Positions 24,964 through 37,350 of a DNA stretch of 64,000 nt are shown here, piece by piece (the first letter of the stretch is position 1; each line of letters begins with the position of its first letter). The notes beneath the pieces are model-generated. The model was not told where the DNA came from. It did not search any database and was given only the letters and a program-made list of their open reading frames with translations. The position numbers and the translations under genes were made by a program. The DNA lies in NCBI GenBank assembly GCA_038502055.1, contig JAXRKN010000021.1, positions 186,001 to 250,000 of the forward strand, given 5' to 3'. The stretch is from Tanytarsus gracilentus (lineage: Eukaryota > Arthropoda > Insecta > Diptera > Chironomidae).

Positions 24964-27900
24964 ATGAAGATTTTCATTGTACTTTCAGCCTTACTGGGTA
25001 AGTTGAAAAATCTTCAATAATCAAATTAAAATATTCTAACATTTATATTTTTATTACAGTTGTAGCTCTCGCTGCCCAGACAAGTCAACAACACCAAGAT
25101 CAATCCAAGTCCACCCGTCGCTGGTATGGCGCATGGAATCAGGACAAAGAGTACATCTATAAGGTTCGCTCACGTACACTCGCCGCCCTCCCTGACTTGA
25201 AGGATCAATACACCGGAATGCTCATCAAAGCTCGCCTCTCCGTTCGTCCACTCAGCTCCGACTATGTTGTCATGCAATTGACTGAATGTCAATCGGCACA
25301 GATCAACCGCGAAATGCCCGATGGATGGGATCAGGACTTCTCAAGCTCCGAACTCAACTATCAGCCAATGAAGATTAGCGAAAAGGAATTCTATGTTGAA
25401 CTCAAGAACGGAGCTATCCGTAACTTGTATTTCAACCAGAAAGTCACCAATGACGAAGCCAACATCATCAAGGGAATTGTCAGTCAATTCCAACTCGACA
25501 CTCAAGCTCAAAATCTCATTGAATGCCGTCGCAATCAATTGCCACATGAATATATTCCAAGCGGAGTCTACAAGACAATGGAACCATCAGTCACCGGCAA
25601 ATGCGAGACAATGTATGACATCTCACCAATTCCAGAGTACAAAATCGCTTCACACCAAGAGTGGGTTCCATTGCGTAATCTCAAACACAAGGACGGTCAC
25701 TTTATTGAAGTTGTTAAGTCAACCAATTACAGCAACTGCGATGCCAACCTCGGATATCACTTTGGAATTACTTCAATGAGCAACCAGAAACCATACTCCA
25801 ACAAAATGGGTGAATGGTTCGCTCGCTCAAACGTTCAACGCGCTGTTCTTACTGGAACTCTCCACAACTACACCATTCAATCGTCAATCACTGTTAACAA
25901 AGTCATTGTCAGCCCTGAGTTGTTCAACACTGAGAAAGCTATGGTTGTTTCACGCGTCAATGTCACTTTGATGGATGTTCGCAGCCCACAAAGCCAAAAA
26001 CCATCTGAGAAGCCAGCTGATTATGTTCAAACTAGCTTGTACTATCAATATAACAATGTCACCTTCAACGATAACAGAATTCAACCATACTCAAGCTCAA
26101 GCAGCTCATCAAGCTCAAGCAGCTCATCATCGAGCAGCTCAAGCTCATCAAGTTCCTCGAGCAGTTCTTCAAGCTCTTCATCAAGCAGCTCAAGCAGCAG
26201 CTCAAGCGAATCTGATTCATGCTCAAGCTCATCAAGCTCATCATCATCAGATTCAAACAGCTCTGAATGCAAAAAGAACCAGACAAACCCACAACAGAAG
26301 AAACAACCAAAACAAACAAAGAAGCCACAACCACACGAAAACAGCATCCGTGCCCGTCGTAGCATTGCCACACAAGAGACACCAAAACAAGCCAAGAAGA
26401 CGGATCGCAAAAAATCGAGCAGCTCATCAAGCTCAAGCTCACCATCAAGCAGCTCATCTTCAAGCTCAAGCTCATCATCAAGCTCAAGCTCATCATCAAG
26501 CTCAAATTCAAGCTCTTCATCAAGCAGCTCAAGCTCATCATCTAGCTCAAGTTCATCAAGTGATTCGTCATCAAGTGAATCAAGCTTTTCAGATTCGAGC
26601 GAAGAATTCCATCAAGAACGTCCAAGCATCAAGAGCTCCGCTCTTCCACCATTCCTTCCATTCCCACTCGCACAAAATGTCTTCAATCAACGCAAGGAAG
26701 CCTTCAAGGTTGCCCAGCAAATCGGCGAAGAACTCCAAGATCCAAACACAATGCCAGAGCACAGAACTCTCTACAAGTTCAATGTTCTCGCTCGTCTCGT
26801 TAGAATCATGGAACAAAAAGAAATTCTCGAAGTCGGACAAGAGCTTTACACACCAGCACAAGAGCAAAAGCAAGATTTCCACAGTAGCAAACAAGCTAAA
26901 CGCAACTCAGCATGGAAGGCATACCGTGACGCTGTCGCTGAAGCCGGAACTCCAGCATCATTCTCAGTCATCGTTCAATGGATCAAGTCGAAGTTGGTTA
27001 AGGGTAACGAAGCCGCTAATTTGATCGCCACTCAGGTTAAATCAATCCGCTATCCAACAAAGGAATTGATGGATCATTTCTTCGAATTCGCCATCAGCGA
27101 AGAAGTCGTCAGCCAAGAATATTTGAACTCAACTGCCATCAATGCTTTGTGCAGCTTCTTGGGACATGCTCAGGTCAATAATCATTCAGCTTACAGCTAC
27201 TATCCAACTCACGCTTTCGGACGTTTGGCACCACAAAAGTATCAGATTGTTCAACAAAAAGTTATTCCATATCTTGAAGAGCAAATGAAGAAGGCCTCAA
27301 AGCACGAAGACAGCCACCAAATGTTGGTTTATATCCGCGCTCTTGGAGCACTCGCACATCCAAACATCCTTAAAGCTTTCGAGCCATATCTTGAGGGAAA
27401 ATACGAATGTACTCAATTCCAACGTCTCGCTATTGTTGTCTCACTCCAAAAACTCGCCAATCACTATCCAAAACTCGCCAGATCAATTTACTTCAAGATC
27501 TATCAGAACTCAGCTGAGCGTTATGAAGTTCGCGTTGCTGCCATCTATGGAATCATGAAATGCAATCCACATGCTGTTGTTCTCCAACGTATGGCTGAAA
27601 TGGCCAACCAAGAGCCATCAAGCCAAATCTCAGCCGCTGTCCGTTCAGCTCTCGAATCCGCTGCCAATCTCGATCATCCAGATGCTCGTGAATTAGCCGA
27701 AAATGCCGAAGCCGCTCGTCAACTTTTGGATGCTGATTATGATGAACAAGAAGGTGTTCAATACTCAAGAACATCAATCCAAGACTGGATCAATGAAGAG
27801 ATGAGCCTTGCCTACAAAATGGAAGCTTCACACATCGGAAGCGAAGACAGTCTCTATCCAAAGGCCTATTTCATGAGAGTCACAAAAGATTTGGGAGGAT

Positions 27901-30900
27901 ATAAGAACCGTTGGGCCGAATATCACGCCATGATCTCAAGTGTCGATCAACTTATCAACCAAGTTTATAACACATTCAGTTATCAATCAAACAAGAACAA
28001 GCATGCCAAGAAACAACAACAACAACCACAACCAAACAATCGTTTCAACTTTGAACAAATCGAACAATTGTTGGACATTCAAGCTGACCAACAAGAAGAA
28101 CTCGAAGGACAAATTTTGATGAAGATTTTCAACATTAAGCGTCTCATTACTTTCAACAACCAGACCGTCGATGAGCTTCCAAAATACATTCGTCGTGCTG
28201 CTAAGCAACTTTACACTGGACATCAATTCAACTTCACTAAATTCTACAATCAAGAACAAATCACTCTCGCCTTCCCATTGGCCAGCGGTATGCCATTTGT
28301 CTACACCTACAAAACACCAACTCTTGCTCGTGCTGGAGGTGAAATTAGACTCACATCTCAACCAGACCTCACTCGCGGTAATGACGATGAAGTTCATATG
28401 CCATCAAAGGCCACTTTCACAGCCGAAATTGATTCACTCTACTCAACTCAAGTTGATGCTCAAACTGGATTCATTTCAGTCTTTGACAACCAACGTTATG
28501 TTGCCGGTGTTCAAAAGAAGATGCAAGTTAGACTTCCACTTCGTGCTCAAGTTACCGTTGATACCGAGAAACATCAAGTTAATGCTGAATTCGAGATGTT
28601 GGACGATAAGGATGTAACTCTTTTGCATGCCTCATCATGGCCATATACAGAACGTCGTGACATTAAGGCTTCATTCGATCAAACCGCTGAACGCGACACC
28701 AAACTCGTTTCAGTTGCTCCACACAAAGAATTCCAAGCTCGCATTGGACAAAAATCAACTGGCATGGTTCTTGACATTAACGCTAAATACGAGAAACAAC
28801 CAATTGAAGTTAGTCAAGTTATGGAATATCTTAGACAACGCGACATTGTTGCTTTGGCTATGTATGCCACTGAAATTGACACAACTGAAAGCTACAAATT
28901 CGAGATTTACACCAACCAAGATTTGTCTGATAATCAAAGAGTTAAGATTCAATTTAACTTCGAGAACAAGAACTCATGGGAGGATGATAACTCATCAGGA
29001 CATCCAAAGGACACCCGCCAAAAAACACAATGGCAAAACGAGAAACTCGATCAACTTCGCCAACAACTTCACAAGCTTGCCGGTGACTGGAACAATGTTG
29101 ATATCAATGGAGTTCAAGCCACTCTTAAATTTGAAGGAAGAAAACCATCCAAATTCCAAGCCAACTTGGTTATGGGAAGTTCACACGTTTCAAATGATCA
29201 ACGCATGATTTTCAATCTTTTGGGCAATGGAATTAAGTACAACAAGGAAATTAACATCCGTGCTTATCTCACTACACCAAACACTCCAGAACTCAGTTTT
29301 GCTGACGCTTTGAAACCACAAGAAGATGGAAAGATGAAGATTGAAGCTGAATATGGTGATGTTAGTCAGCCAAAGAAGGCCTCAGTCGTCTTCAAGGTTA
29401 AGATGCAACAAACTGATGAACGTAGAAATCAAGTTGAACAATTAGAGGAAGCTCAAGAATGCAAACGTCAAATGAAACAAGGAAACTATGCTCAAGAAGA
29501 ATGCCGTGAAGCAATCTATCAAGCTCAAATCTATGACAAGTATGTTCTCACTGCTGAATACGAAAATCTCTCAAAGGAGTTCAAACAAGCTTTCGAGATG
29601 TACGGACAACAAGCTCAATCTTATCTTGACTTTGCATGGTACGCACATTTGGTTGATCAACAAGAGAGAAACAAGAAAGATTATCAAGCCGAGATCTATC
29701 TCTCACCAGACTTTGAAACCGTTAACATCACTTTGATGACTCCAGTTCATTATACTCGTTATCATTATATTGAATTGCCCGAAGATGCTGCCCGTCACAT
29801 TGCTTCACACCCCGAGAAGTGTGCCTCACAAAGATTCGCCGCCTATGTCACAAATGACGCTTATGAAGGTAAATTTACAAGTTTTATTAAATTATTTCTT
29901 TAACTTACAAACTTTTAATTTACAGCCACTTGCGTCATTGACAAGGATCAAATTGAGACATTCGATGACTCACAGTATCATTATCAAATTCCAAGCTGCT
30001 GGCACGTTGCTTTCGTTACCAACTATAAGAATTCATCAGACAGCAGCAGCAGCGAGGAATATTATCAACAACATGAGAAACTCGCTATTCTCACCCGTTC
30101 ATCACCACACGCTAACCGCGACCAGAAGGAATTCGTTATTCTCGTTGGCCAAGAGAACGGTGACGATCAAGTTATCAGAATTGATGCCTCAGGAAGTCAA
30201 CCAAGACTCTACTTGAATGAGCAAGAACAAGCTTTGAGCTACGACTACGCTTTCGAATATCACGGACAAGATTCATGTGACGCTCCACTTCTCCGCGCCT
30301 ACAAATTGAAGAACGGTGAGCTTCGTGTCGATATCCGTGATGGTGATCTCTTGTTGACCACAAACGGTCAAAGCACAAAGATTGTCGCTTCAGACAAATA
30401 TCGTGGAAATATCAATGGATTGTGTGGATCATTCAATGGATGGACAGACGATGACCAAACCTCACCCGATAACATGATTTATGCTGACGAGATGCACTTT
30501 GCTGCCTCATGGGCTTTGCCAAATGCTGAATGTGCTGCTGACACCAAGAAGGCACACAAAGAAGCCATGCAAGCACCACGTTATGGAAAGGAATATTTCT
30601 ATGGATCAATCATCAATGATCGTGAAGCAGGACGTAAACCACAACACTGGAACAAGAAATTCTCAGGATCATCAAGCAGCTCATCTTCCAGCTCAAGCTC
30701 TTCATCAAGCTCAAGCTCAAGCTCATCATCAAGTAGCTCAAGCTCCTCATCAAGCTCAAGCTCATCTAGCTCATCCGAAGAACACAACACCAACGTGCCA
30801 CAACCCGCTCAAGTTCCACCAACTCTCCGCGTTCAATACACAAGACGTGGCGAGGAAGTTTGCTTCACTAAACGTCAAATTCCAACTTGCCCAAAGAAAT

Positions 30901-31145
30901 ACAGAGCTGCCGACACCGCTGCCAAGTTCTACGATGTTCACTGCATGGACAAGGTTGAGGCCAAGAAACACATGAAAGTCATCGATAATGGCAAAGTTCC
31001 ACTTGAATTCAATGGCAAGGAAACCCACAAAACTCTCCGTCTTGAGCACCCAACCATGTGCAAGCGCGTTCAAAAGCAAAAAGTTCGCTCCGCCAAGCAA
31101 CGTCAACAAAGCCAAGAACGCAAACAAGAACCAAGACAACACTGA
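24964..31145 (+). CDS. Vg: Vitellogenin (yolk protein precursor)
   Basis: Three exons, 24964-24997, 25060-29868 and 29926-31145, give 2,020 aa. The signal peptide MKIFIVLSALLVVALAA spans the first intron, a position typical of insect vitellogenins. The N-terminal lipid-transport (LPD_N/vitellogenin_N) domain is interrupted by two large serine tracts (residues ~356-405 and ~464-525) around a furin-type site RARRS near residue 442. The middle lipid-binding part follows, then a von Willebrand D domain starting about residue 1615 with NGLCGSFNG near 1779, then a third serine tract (~1862-1900) and a Cys-containing C-terminus. The protein is made in fat body, cleaved, phosphorylated on serine tracts and taken up by oocytes as lipid and amino-acid store. 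Serine codons alternate AGC and TCA, leaving long open frames in other registers that are not genes. AATAAA occurs ~140 nt after the stop. Confidence 0.97.
26091..26600 (+). repeat. Serine-tract hexanucleotide repeats in vitellogenin exon 2
   Basis: Imperfect (agctca)n/(agctcatca)n runs encode the two N-terminal poly-Ser tracts, interrupted at ~26260-26410 by a basic, Gln/Lys-rich segment with the furin site. The mixed AGC/TCN codons make the repeat less prone to slippage than a pure array. Confidence 0.85.
30667..30777 (+). repeat. Serine-tract repeat in the vitellogenin C-terminal region
   Basis: A run of about 37 serine codons with the same agc/tca alternation as the N-terminal tracts lies after the VWD domain. 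A poly-Ser tract in this position is less usual than N-terminal ones. Confidence 0.85.
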
Positions 31146-31495
31146 AGAATTTGAATTACAACAAACCGCTGAAATTCAAAGGATATGAAAGAAAAATTTG
31201 TAGTTTGTAGATAAAGAGCATCCCAAAAAACCCAAAAAAAAAATAATAATTGAGTAATTTGTTCAGTAACAAAATTGAAAGAAATTTAATAAATTATTTT
31301 TGAAATTATAAAAATTATCAATTTGTTCTACATTCTTTCGAGTATTTCAGACTTGACTGCATAAACACCTGTCGATTCATCATTAAATATTGAATTCTTT
31401 ACAAGTTTATTCTGCACATTTGAGGAGAACATTCAGTTGATTGAGTTTAACTCAGCTGTTGAGAATACTTTAGAGATATTTTAAAAATTAATTTA
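31146..31495. other. Spacer between vitellogenin and the DM9-like array
   Basis: 350 bp containing the vitellogenin 3' UTR with an aataaa near 31287 and the presumed promoter of the first array gene. An E-box-like cagctg occurs near 31452. Confidence 0.45.
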
Positions 31496-32282
31496 ATGAA
31501 AATTTTAATTTTATTATTTTTTTTGATAGGTTTGTAAAACTTTTAAATGATAAAAAATTTTACACAAGGCATCTTGGAAGGATTTAAAAACTCTAATCAA
31601 CATCTAAAATTTCAAAAAAATCATTAAATTTCAGGTACCAAAGTTGAAGCTCGAAAAAAATGCTTTCCAGTCTCAAAAAGGTAAAAGGTTAAAATAATTA
31701 TTTATATTCGAATTAAAATTAGTTTAAAAAAGATTAAAATCGACAACTCAAACTCCATCTGGATCAACGACTACTGAAATTCTTCAACCTTGTGGCACTT
31801 TCATTCAGTATGATCCAATTAATGCACCAAATGATCCAATCACGAAAGGTTTTGCCGGCGGTTTTAATCTTCAAAATCTCACAGCTTATGTCGCTCATGG
31901 AAATGTGAGTTGCAACAATCAAATGCCACTTCCAGGTCACATTGTCGTCAATCCACCAACACCTAAAAAATCGGGAGTTTATGTCACTTGCAATACTGGC
32001 GAACAATTTAGTGAAACGACTGGTTTGTATCTCTTGAATCATCCAAACTTGGTTTATGTTCCTGCAAACAGCACAAATTTGTGGAATATTCCAGGAACTT
32101 TAAAAATTAATTCAACTTCTTACGTTTTCTGTTATGGAAGATTTTTCTATGGTGGTCAATATGTTTTGGGAAAAGTTCGAAACACAGATGCGACTGGATA
32201 TTTTTCGACAATGTTTTACAACTCAGAATGGGGTGAAGCTCAAACATCAAATTATGAAGTTTTGACTTGTGAATCAGAATAA
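31496..32282 (+). CDS. Array gene 1: short secreted DM9-like domain protein
   Basis: Three exons, 31496-31529, 31635-31680 and 31733-32282, give 209 aa. The start MKILILLFFLIGTKVEARKK is a signal peptide with a short basic stretch. After a brief Ser/Thr linker the whole remainder is the C-terminal domain shared with array genes 3 and 4: PCGTFIQYDPINAPNDPI, SGVYVTCNTGEQF, FCYGRFFYGGQYVLGKVRNT and a final YEVLTC. The pattern GR..G..VLGKV....YEVL resembles DM9 repeats (two per DUF3421 domain), found in secreted lectin-like proteins. The large N-terminal region of its neighbours is absent. The first donor (gtttgt) and the third acceptor (aaaaag, poor pyrimidine tract) are weak, so the small exons are less certain than the domain exon. 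Confidence 0.65.
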
Positions 32283-32345
32283 AAAAAATTAAAATAAAAT
32301 TATTCAAGTTTAAAAATGTTTTTTACTAATTTTTCCATCCTTAAG

Positions 32346-32361
32346 AACAGCTGCGCTCGTG
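32346..32361 (+). promoter_or_regulatory. Conserved upstream motif of array gene 2
   Basis: AACAGCTGCGCTCGTG lies ~190 nt before the ATG. Nearly the same motif precedes array genes 3 (37138) and 4 (40513). It contains an E-box (CAGCTG). Confidence 0.5.
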
Positions 32362-32457
32362 AACTTGAATTGAAGCTCATTAACGATGAAAAATAAATTT
32401 TAGAACAATTAACATGTGCAAAATTTAATTTTGTTTTTTATTTTCTAGCAACTCAAG

Positions 32458-32516
32458 CTCCGCCCACAATTTTGGTTAATCCATTTTGAGTAAAATTTGA
32501 CTTTTACAAATTCAGT
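32458..32516 (+). promoter_or_regulatory. Core promoter block of array gene 2
   Basis: CTCCGCCCAC at 32458-32467, an AT-rich GTAAAAT box near 32490 and a TCAGT initiator at 32512-32516 are shared almost base for base with array gene 3 (37270-37327). Confidence 0.55.
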
Positions 32517-32539
32517 TTTTCATCAGCTTTCAATCAGAG

Positions 32540-35500
32540 ATGAAGAAATTTTTCTTAGCTGCGTTTTTAACGCTTTTAGTTTTTCAAGTGAGAAGTGAAA
32601 ATTTCATTTAATTTTTTTTATTAATTTTATTTTATTTTTCACAGTCAATTGATTGCCAAAATATTAATGTCGTAAAATCAAACTGGGCATTCAGTGGTTT
32701 TACAATTTCAACGTCTTGGTCAGTCACTGATATCACAAAATTTTCTAATGTGTCAACGAATGTGATTCAACTTAAAACTTCAACTCTGACAGTAAGAAAA
32801 TTAAATAATTTAAAATAAATTAAAATAATTAATTCTTCCACAGTCAATGATCGTCGCTTACTCAATACTCGGAATTCAAGCTTCAACATCCTCAAAAACT
32901 TTAACATCCATTTCAAAAACGGTTAAGGCCATGCAGGTTCAAACCATGGCCTCAAACCTGACGACCTTAAATGCTTTAATCAGTGAACAGACAATAAATT
33001 TAGCCCAAACAAGCTGCACAAACTTGGCTTATCTTCTTTTAAGAATTGAATCTTCATGCGTTGGTAGATCAATCATTGGAAGTCCTGAAGTTATTGATGG
33101 CTATGACATGAGCTATCCCGACCCTCAAAATTTAACGACTGTTGGTGCTCAGGCTCAAGCTGTTAATTTATTTCAAGAGTTTATGCCAATGGAAGTTTCA
33201 AATTATTGTCAGCAGTTTTTCGATTTATCAAAGACAGTTGAAGTAAATTGTTCCATTTGTCCAACTGAAGAGCAATGCAACATGGTGAGATTTACTTTTT
33301 CGTTAAATATTTTTAATTACAAATTATTTTCTTAGGTCATTGATAAATGGCAAATTGTTTCAACTTCAATCTCAGATTACGAAAATTCAACAGTCAAAGC
33401 TACGAACTTAATAAGATCCGTCAGCAAAACTGTTCGAGCATCTCTCATTGATGCTCTCAACTCTACAAATATTTTGATTGTTAACATGAGAGAATGCTCA
33501 AAGTGTCTCAACACTGGCTGCACTAAAAATCAAGCTGTTGCTTTTCGACCATGCGATAGAAGAAAAAACAATGGAAGCATGTCAAGTTCTGATAGGAAAG
33601 AATATTGTAAGAAAAAAGCTAGTTCTTCAGCGAGAAGACACAGCAGAAATAATAGCAGAGCTAGAAAGGGAAGAAAAAGAAAGTCAGCACAGAGAGAAAG
33701 AAAAATGATGAGCAATAACAGAAAACACTGGAAGAAAGTTAACGAAATAACTGAACTTATGGAAACGAACTTTGATAAAGTTGCAAAATCATCGAAATCT
33801 AAATCATCAGTTAGAAATGAAATGATCAATTACAGTTCTGCTTATGGAATTTTCATCAAAACAATTTTCAATCTTACTGAGGAAGTAAGTGAAAGTGCAA
33901 CGAACATATCAAATGCCGCAACTGAAATTTCAAACGAAAAAATTAGAGAAGCGACAAAAGCTTTCAATGTCGAAGTTTATAACTTTACCTCAAAAGTTCT
34001 AACTGATAATTATGAGAGTTGTCTTAACTTCTCGAACGATGCCAGAAATCTTCTATTCGAGTATTTAAATGAAGTCAGTAAATGTGATGATGTTATGACT
34101 CAATTTACTCAACAAATTTTTGTAAACATTTCAATTGCTTTTACTGCGTGGATTGAGCAGATCAATTACTTTTCAAATTGTCACGATAAATGCGTCGCAG
34201 TTTATTGTCCATTCGTTAAATATCGATCGACCACTTCTTATAAAGGTTGTTTCTTTTGTAAAAGATATTTACCGAAAATTTACAATAATGAGACGATCAA
34301 AAGTTCTTATAAAAACTGCAATATTGAGGTGAGTTAGAGATGAGAAAACACGTGTTGTTTTTTAAAGCAGCACACGTCAGAAATTTCAACCTTCATTAAT
34401 TGAAAAATAATATTTAATCTCTTTTCTACAGTGCTCAACTGAAATGCAAATGACAACTTTAAACATCTCAGGATCTGCTCAGCTTCAAATCGAAAACAAT
34501 GAAGTTGAAGCTCAGAATGCTCTGGAAATGGTTCAAAAATGTGTTGATCTAACTTTGGCTAATTATCAGCAAAAACTGTCTGTTATTGGAACTGCCTATG
34601 ATGCTTGCGCACCAGCTACCACAACCACGTCAACGAGCACTTCAACAAGTACCTCAACAACAAGTACGACGACTGAAGACCCTACGACAACAACAAGTAC
34701 TTCAACAACTGTCGATCCTTATGTCATTCTGGACCAAAAACTTTCTGATCAATTAGCAACTTTAGATAACACAATTAGTCAAGTTCAAATGCTTTTAGCT
34801 GAATGGCGTGTTCAATCAATTCAATCGTTAGTTGATTGTTATAATGCATTATTGAATCTCGCTATTGATGTTAGAGGATTTCTCTTAGATACGCAAACAT
34901 CACTAAGAACTTTACCGTTAGCTGATGCAATATCAATGGTTGAAATAGTTTTAGAATCTGTAGCTGGTGCAACTGGCAATCCAGTATTTGTTGAATGTGA
35001 GAACTTGGTGAGCACAACTACAATTAGTACTACAACGACCACAGTTGAGAGTACAAGCACTTCAACATCGACAACTGAAAGTACGAGTACTTTACCATCG
35101 ACAAAGCAAACAACAACAACTCTTAAACCTTGTGGTAAAATTAAATTTTTTATTTAAACTTGATTATTTTTTATTTTTTTTTAAATAGGAACTTTTGAAG
35201 CTTTTGATACCGTTAATGGACTTAGTGCATTAAGTAAATATGGAGTCTCAGCTGGAACTTATTTGGATGGAAGTAAAGTTTACATGGGTTTTGGAGATAA
35301 TAATGCATGCTACGGAGAAAAACCTTGCCCTGGAAGAAGTAAAATTTAATTAACTCTCTAAATTCTAATATTTTAATAATTGTTATAATTTTAAGTTACC
35401 GATCTCGCATCAAAACCTGGCGGTTATTTTGGTTGTATTGGATCAACCGCCGTTCGTTATATGAAAACTGGAAATTTTTATCTTCTTGACCATCCACATC

Positions 35501-35852
35501 TTCAATGGGTTCCAACAAACACCACTCACATGATGACTTTATCACATCAGATCACAATTAAGGGCGCTGCCCGTTTTACTTGGTTCTTTGTATGTAAAAT
35601 TTAAGTTAAAGAAATTAATTTAATTTTAGTCTGACAAATTTTTAGGGAAGAACAATTATTGATGGAGTTACTTACACTGGAAAAGTTAATACAGGTTTGG
35701 GATACATTGGTGAGTCTAAATGGTGGTGGAATTTGAAAATTAAAATCCATTCTAATATTTTAAATTCAATTTCAGGTCTTTATTATACAACCAATAATAA
35801 ACAAATTGGAATAACCAAAGACTACGAAGTTCTCACGTGCGGAAATTGTTAA
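32540..35852 (+). CDS. Array gene 2: secreted mucin-linked protein with split, divergent DM9-like domain
   Basis: Nine exons: 32540-32587, 32645-32791, 32844-33284, 33336-34328, 34432-35134, 35189-35338, 35396-35589, 35646-35709, 35776-35852; 938 aa. Order: signal peptide MKKFFLAAFLTLLVFQ; a helical, N-glycosylation-rich region with spaced Cys (to ~residue 260); a Cys/Arg/Lys block (MRECSKCLNTGCTKNQ ... SRARKGRKRKS) at ~262-345; a second helical region; two Thr/Ser-rich mucin-like linkers; a C-terminal domain (PCGTFEAFDTVNG ... FFGRTIIDGVTYTGKVNT ... YEVLTC). Exons 1-5 are almost identical to gene 3, but the C-terminal domain is very different and is cut by four introns where genes 3 and 4 have none. 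Extracellular; function unknown. Family reading of the last domain as DM9-like is an inference. Confidence 0.8.
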
Positions 35853-37137
35853 TTTCTAAAACGTTAAAAATTATTTGGAAAAAATATAAAATTAGGTTTT
35901 TAAAAACCTTCTTTTTTTCAATTTTCTTTAAAAAAATCTTTAACTTTTCTTTAAAAAAATCTTTAACTTTTCAATTTTCATCAAAAAATTTAAAATTTAA
36001 CTTTCTGGTTTTTAAATTTGAATAAAAATTTGAAAATTTATTCCAAAATTAAATGATTTTATAGCTCCGCTATATATTAATTTTGGATTTTTCCAAAACC
36101 AGTTTTCGGCCCCTAGTGCCAAGACATTACATTGTGCAATATCAAAACATATACTCAAATGATAGGCCTAGTCAAACCCTACAAACTGGCGAAAACAGAT
36201 TTAAAATCGGTTGCTCCTACGAGGAGTTAGAGCCATTTAAGTCATCTTACTTTCTCACTTTCTTACTTTCTTACTTTCTCACGATCTTAGTGAACGCCAT
36301 ATCTCAAGAACGGCTGGTCGGATTTGACTCGGGTTTGTGGCTAAAGATCGGGTTTTGGCTCTAGTTGTGCAAGAAGTATTTTGTTTTGAGGTACGACCCT
36401 CCAAGGACCGTCCGTGGGTGCAAAAATGTCCTTTTTCATACAAATTTTCTCTTATATGGCTTCATGGGTATCGTTGAACTCGTCATTGCATCAGGAATCG
36501 ATTGAAATTGACGATTTTTGAGGAATGTCCATCATGGCCGGCCAGGAGTGCCACTAATGTCCATTTTTCAGAACTATGGCTTCATGTATGTCGTTGAACT
36601 CGTCATTGCATCAGGAATAGATTGATATTGACGATTTTTGAAGAATGTCCATCATGGCCGGCCAGGAGTGCCACTAATGTCCATTTTTCAGAACTATGGC
36701 TTCATGTATGTCGTTGAACTCGTCATTGCATCAGGAATCGATTGACATTGACGATTTTTGAAGAATGTCCATCATGGCCGGCCTGGAGTGCCACTAATGT
36801 CCATTTTTCAGAACTATAGGGTACTAATCCAAGACAGCGGAGTTATTGGAAATGGCAACGCCGTTTGCAGACCCATCTTGTTTATTTAAAATTTTAACTG
36901 TTAATACAATTGGTTACTGATATAGAAGATGACAATCAATATGTTTAGAGCCAAAAATTATGAAGTTGAAAACCTTAGAATGGACCTTTATTGTTTTCTC
37001 AAATTTCTATGGTGGTAAATGAACTTCATAAAGCTCTAATTATTTAAATATCGAAATTTTTACTTGTAAATCTAAAAAAAATGTTTAAATAAAAAATTTA
37101 GCAAGTTTGAGTTTTTTACTAATTTTTCCATCTTAAG
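35853..37137. other. Intergenic region between array genes 2 and 3, mostly repeat element
   Basis: The first ~200 bp are A+T-rich 3' flank; about 36060-36880 is the repeat element described separately; 36880-37137 is A+T-rich spacer. No gene is supported; a 93-codon frame at 36083-36364 lies inside the repeat. Confidence 0.55.
36060..36880 (+). repeat. Repeat element with 120-bp tandem units
   Basis: This block is far richer in G+C than its flanks. It contains a (ctttcttactttctcac)-type simple repeat near 36246-36285 and then three-plus head-to-tail copies of a 120-bp unit: atggcttcatg starts at 36456, 36576 and 36696, each followed by cgttgaactcgtcattgcat and catcatggccggcc, with partial copies at either side (to ~36817). 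Units 2 and 3 differ by only a few bases. No reading frame, terminal repeats or clear target duplication were found. It may be a dispersed element or a satellite fragment. Confidence 0.75.
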
Positions 37138-37153
37138 AACAGATGCGCTCGTG
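37138..37153 (+). promoter_or_regulatory. Conserved upstream motif of array gene 3
   Basis: AACAGATGCGCTCGTG, one base different from the motif before gene 2, at ~200 nt before the ATG. Confidence 0.5.
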
Positions 37154-37269
37154 AAATTGAATTGTTGCTGGATCAATGATTAAAAACAATTTCTAGATCA
37201 ATAAATAAACATCTGCAAAATTTATTTGCGTCATTTTTTGTGAATAAGATGTTTCTTAAGTTAGTCAAG

Positions 37270-37327
37270 CTCCGCCCACAATTTTGTTAATCAATCTTGA
37301 GTAAAATTTGACTTTTACAAATTCAGT
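37270..37327 (+). promoter_or_regulatory. Core promoter block of array gene 3
   Basis: CTCCGCCCAC (37270-37279), an AT-rich box and the TCAGT initiator (37323-37327) mirror gene 2. Confidence 0.55.
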
Positions 37328-37350
37328 TTTTCATCAGCCTTCAATCAGAG

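Noticed and set aside
26065..26541. Minus-strand frames rich in Leu/Ser/Met and in Leu/Glu/Asp across the serine tracts
   Set aside because: They are antisense readings of the same repeats, with no start context or splice support.
25975..27024. 349-codon plus-strand frame rich in Ala, Gln and His
   Set aside because: It is the +1 reading of the AGC/TCA serine repeats inside the vitellogenin exon; its composition follows from the repeat.
36083..36364. 93-codon plus-strand frame
   Set aside because: It lies within a non-coding repeat element and has no protein-like features.
36456..36817. CRISPR-like array
   Set aside because: The repeats are 120-bp head-to-tail units without unique spacers, in an insect genome.
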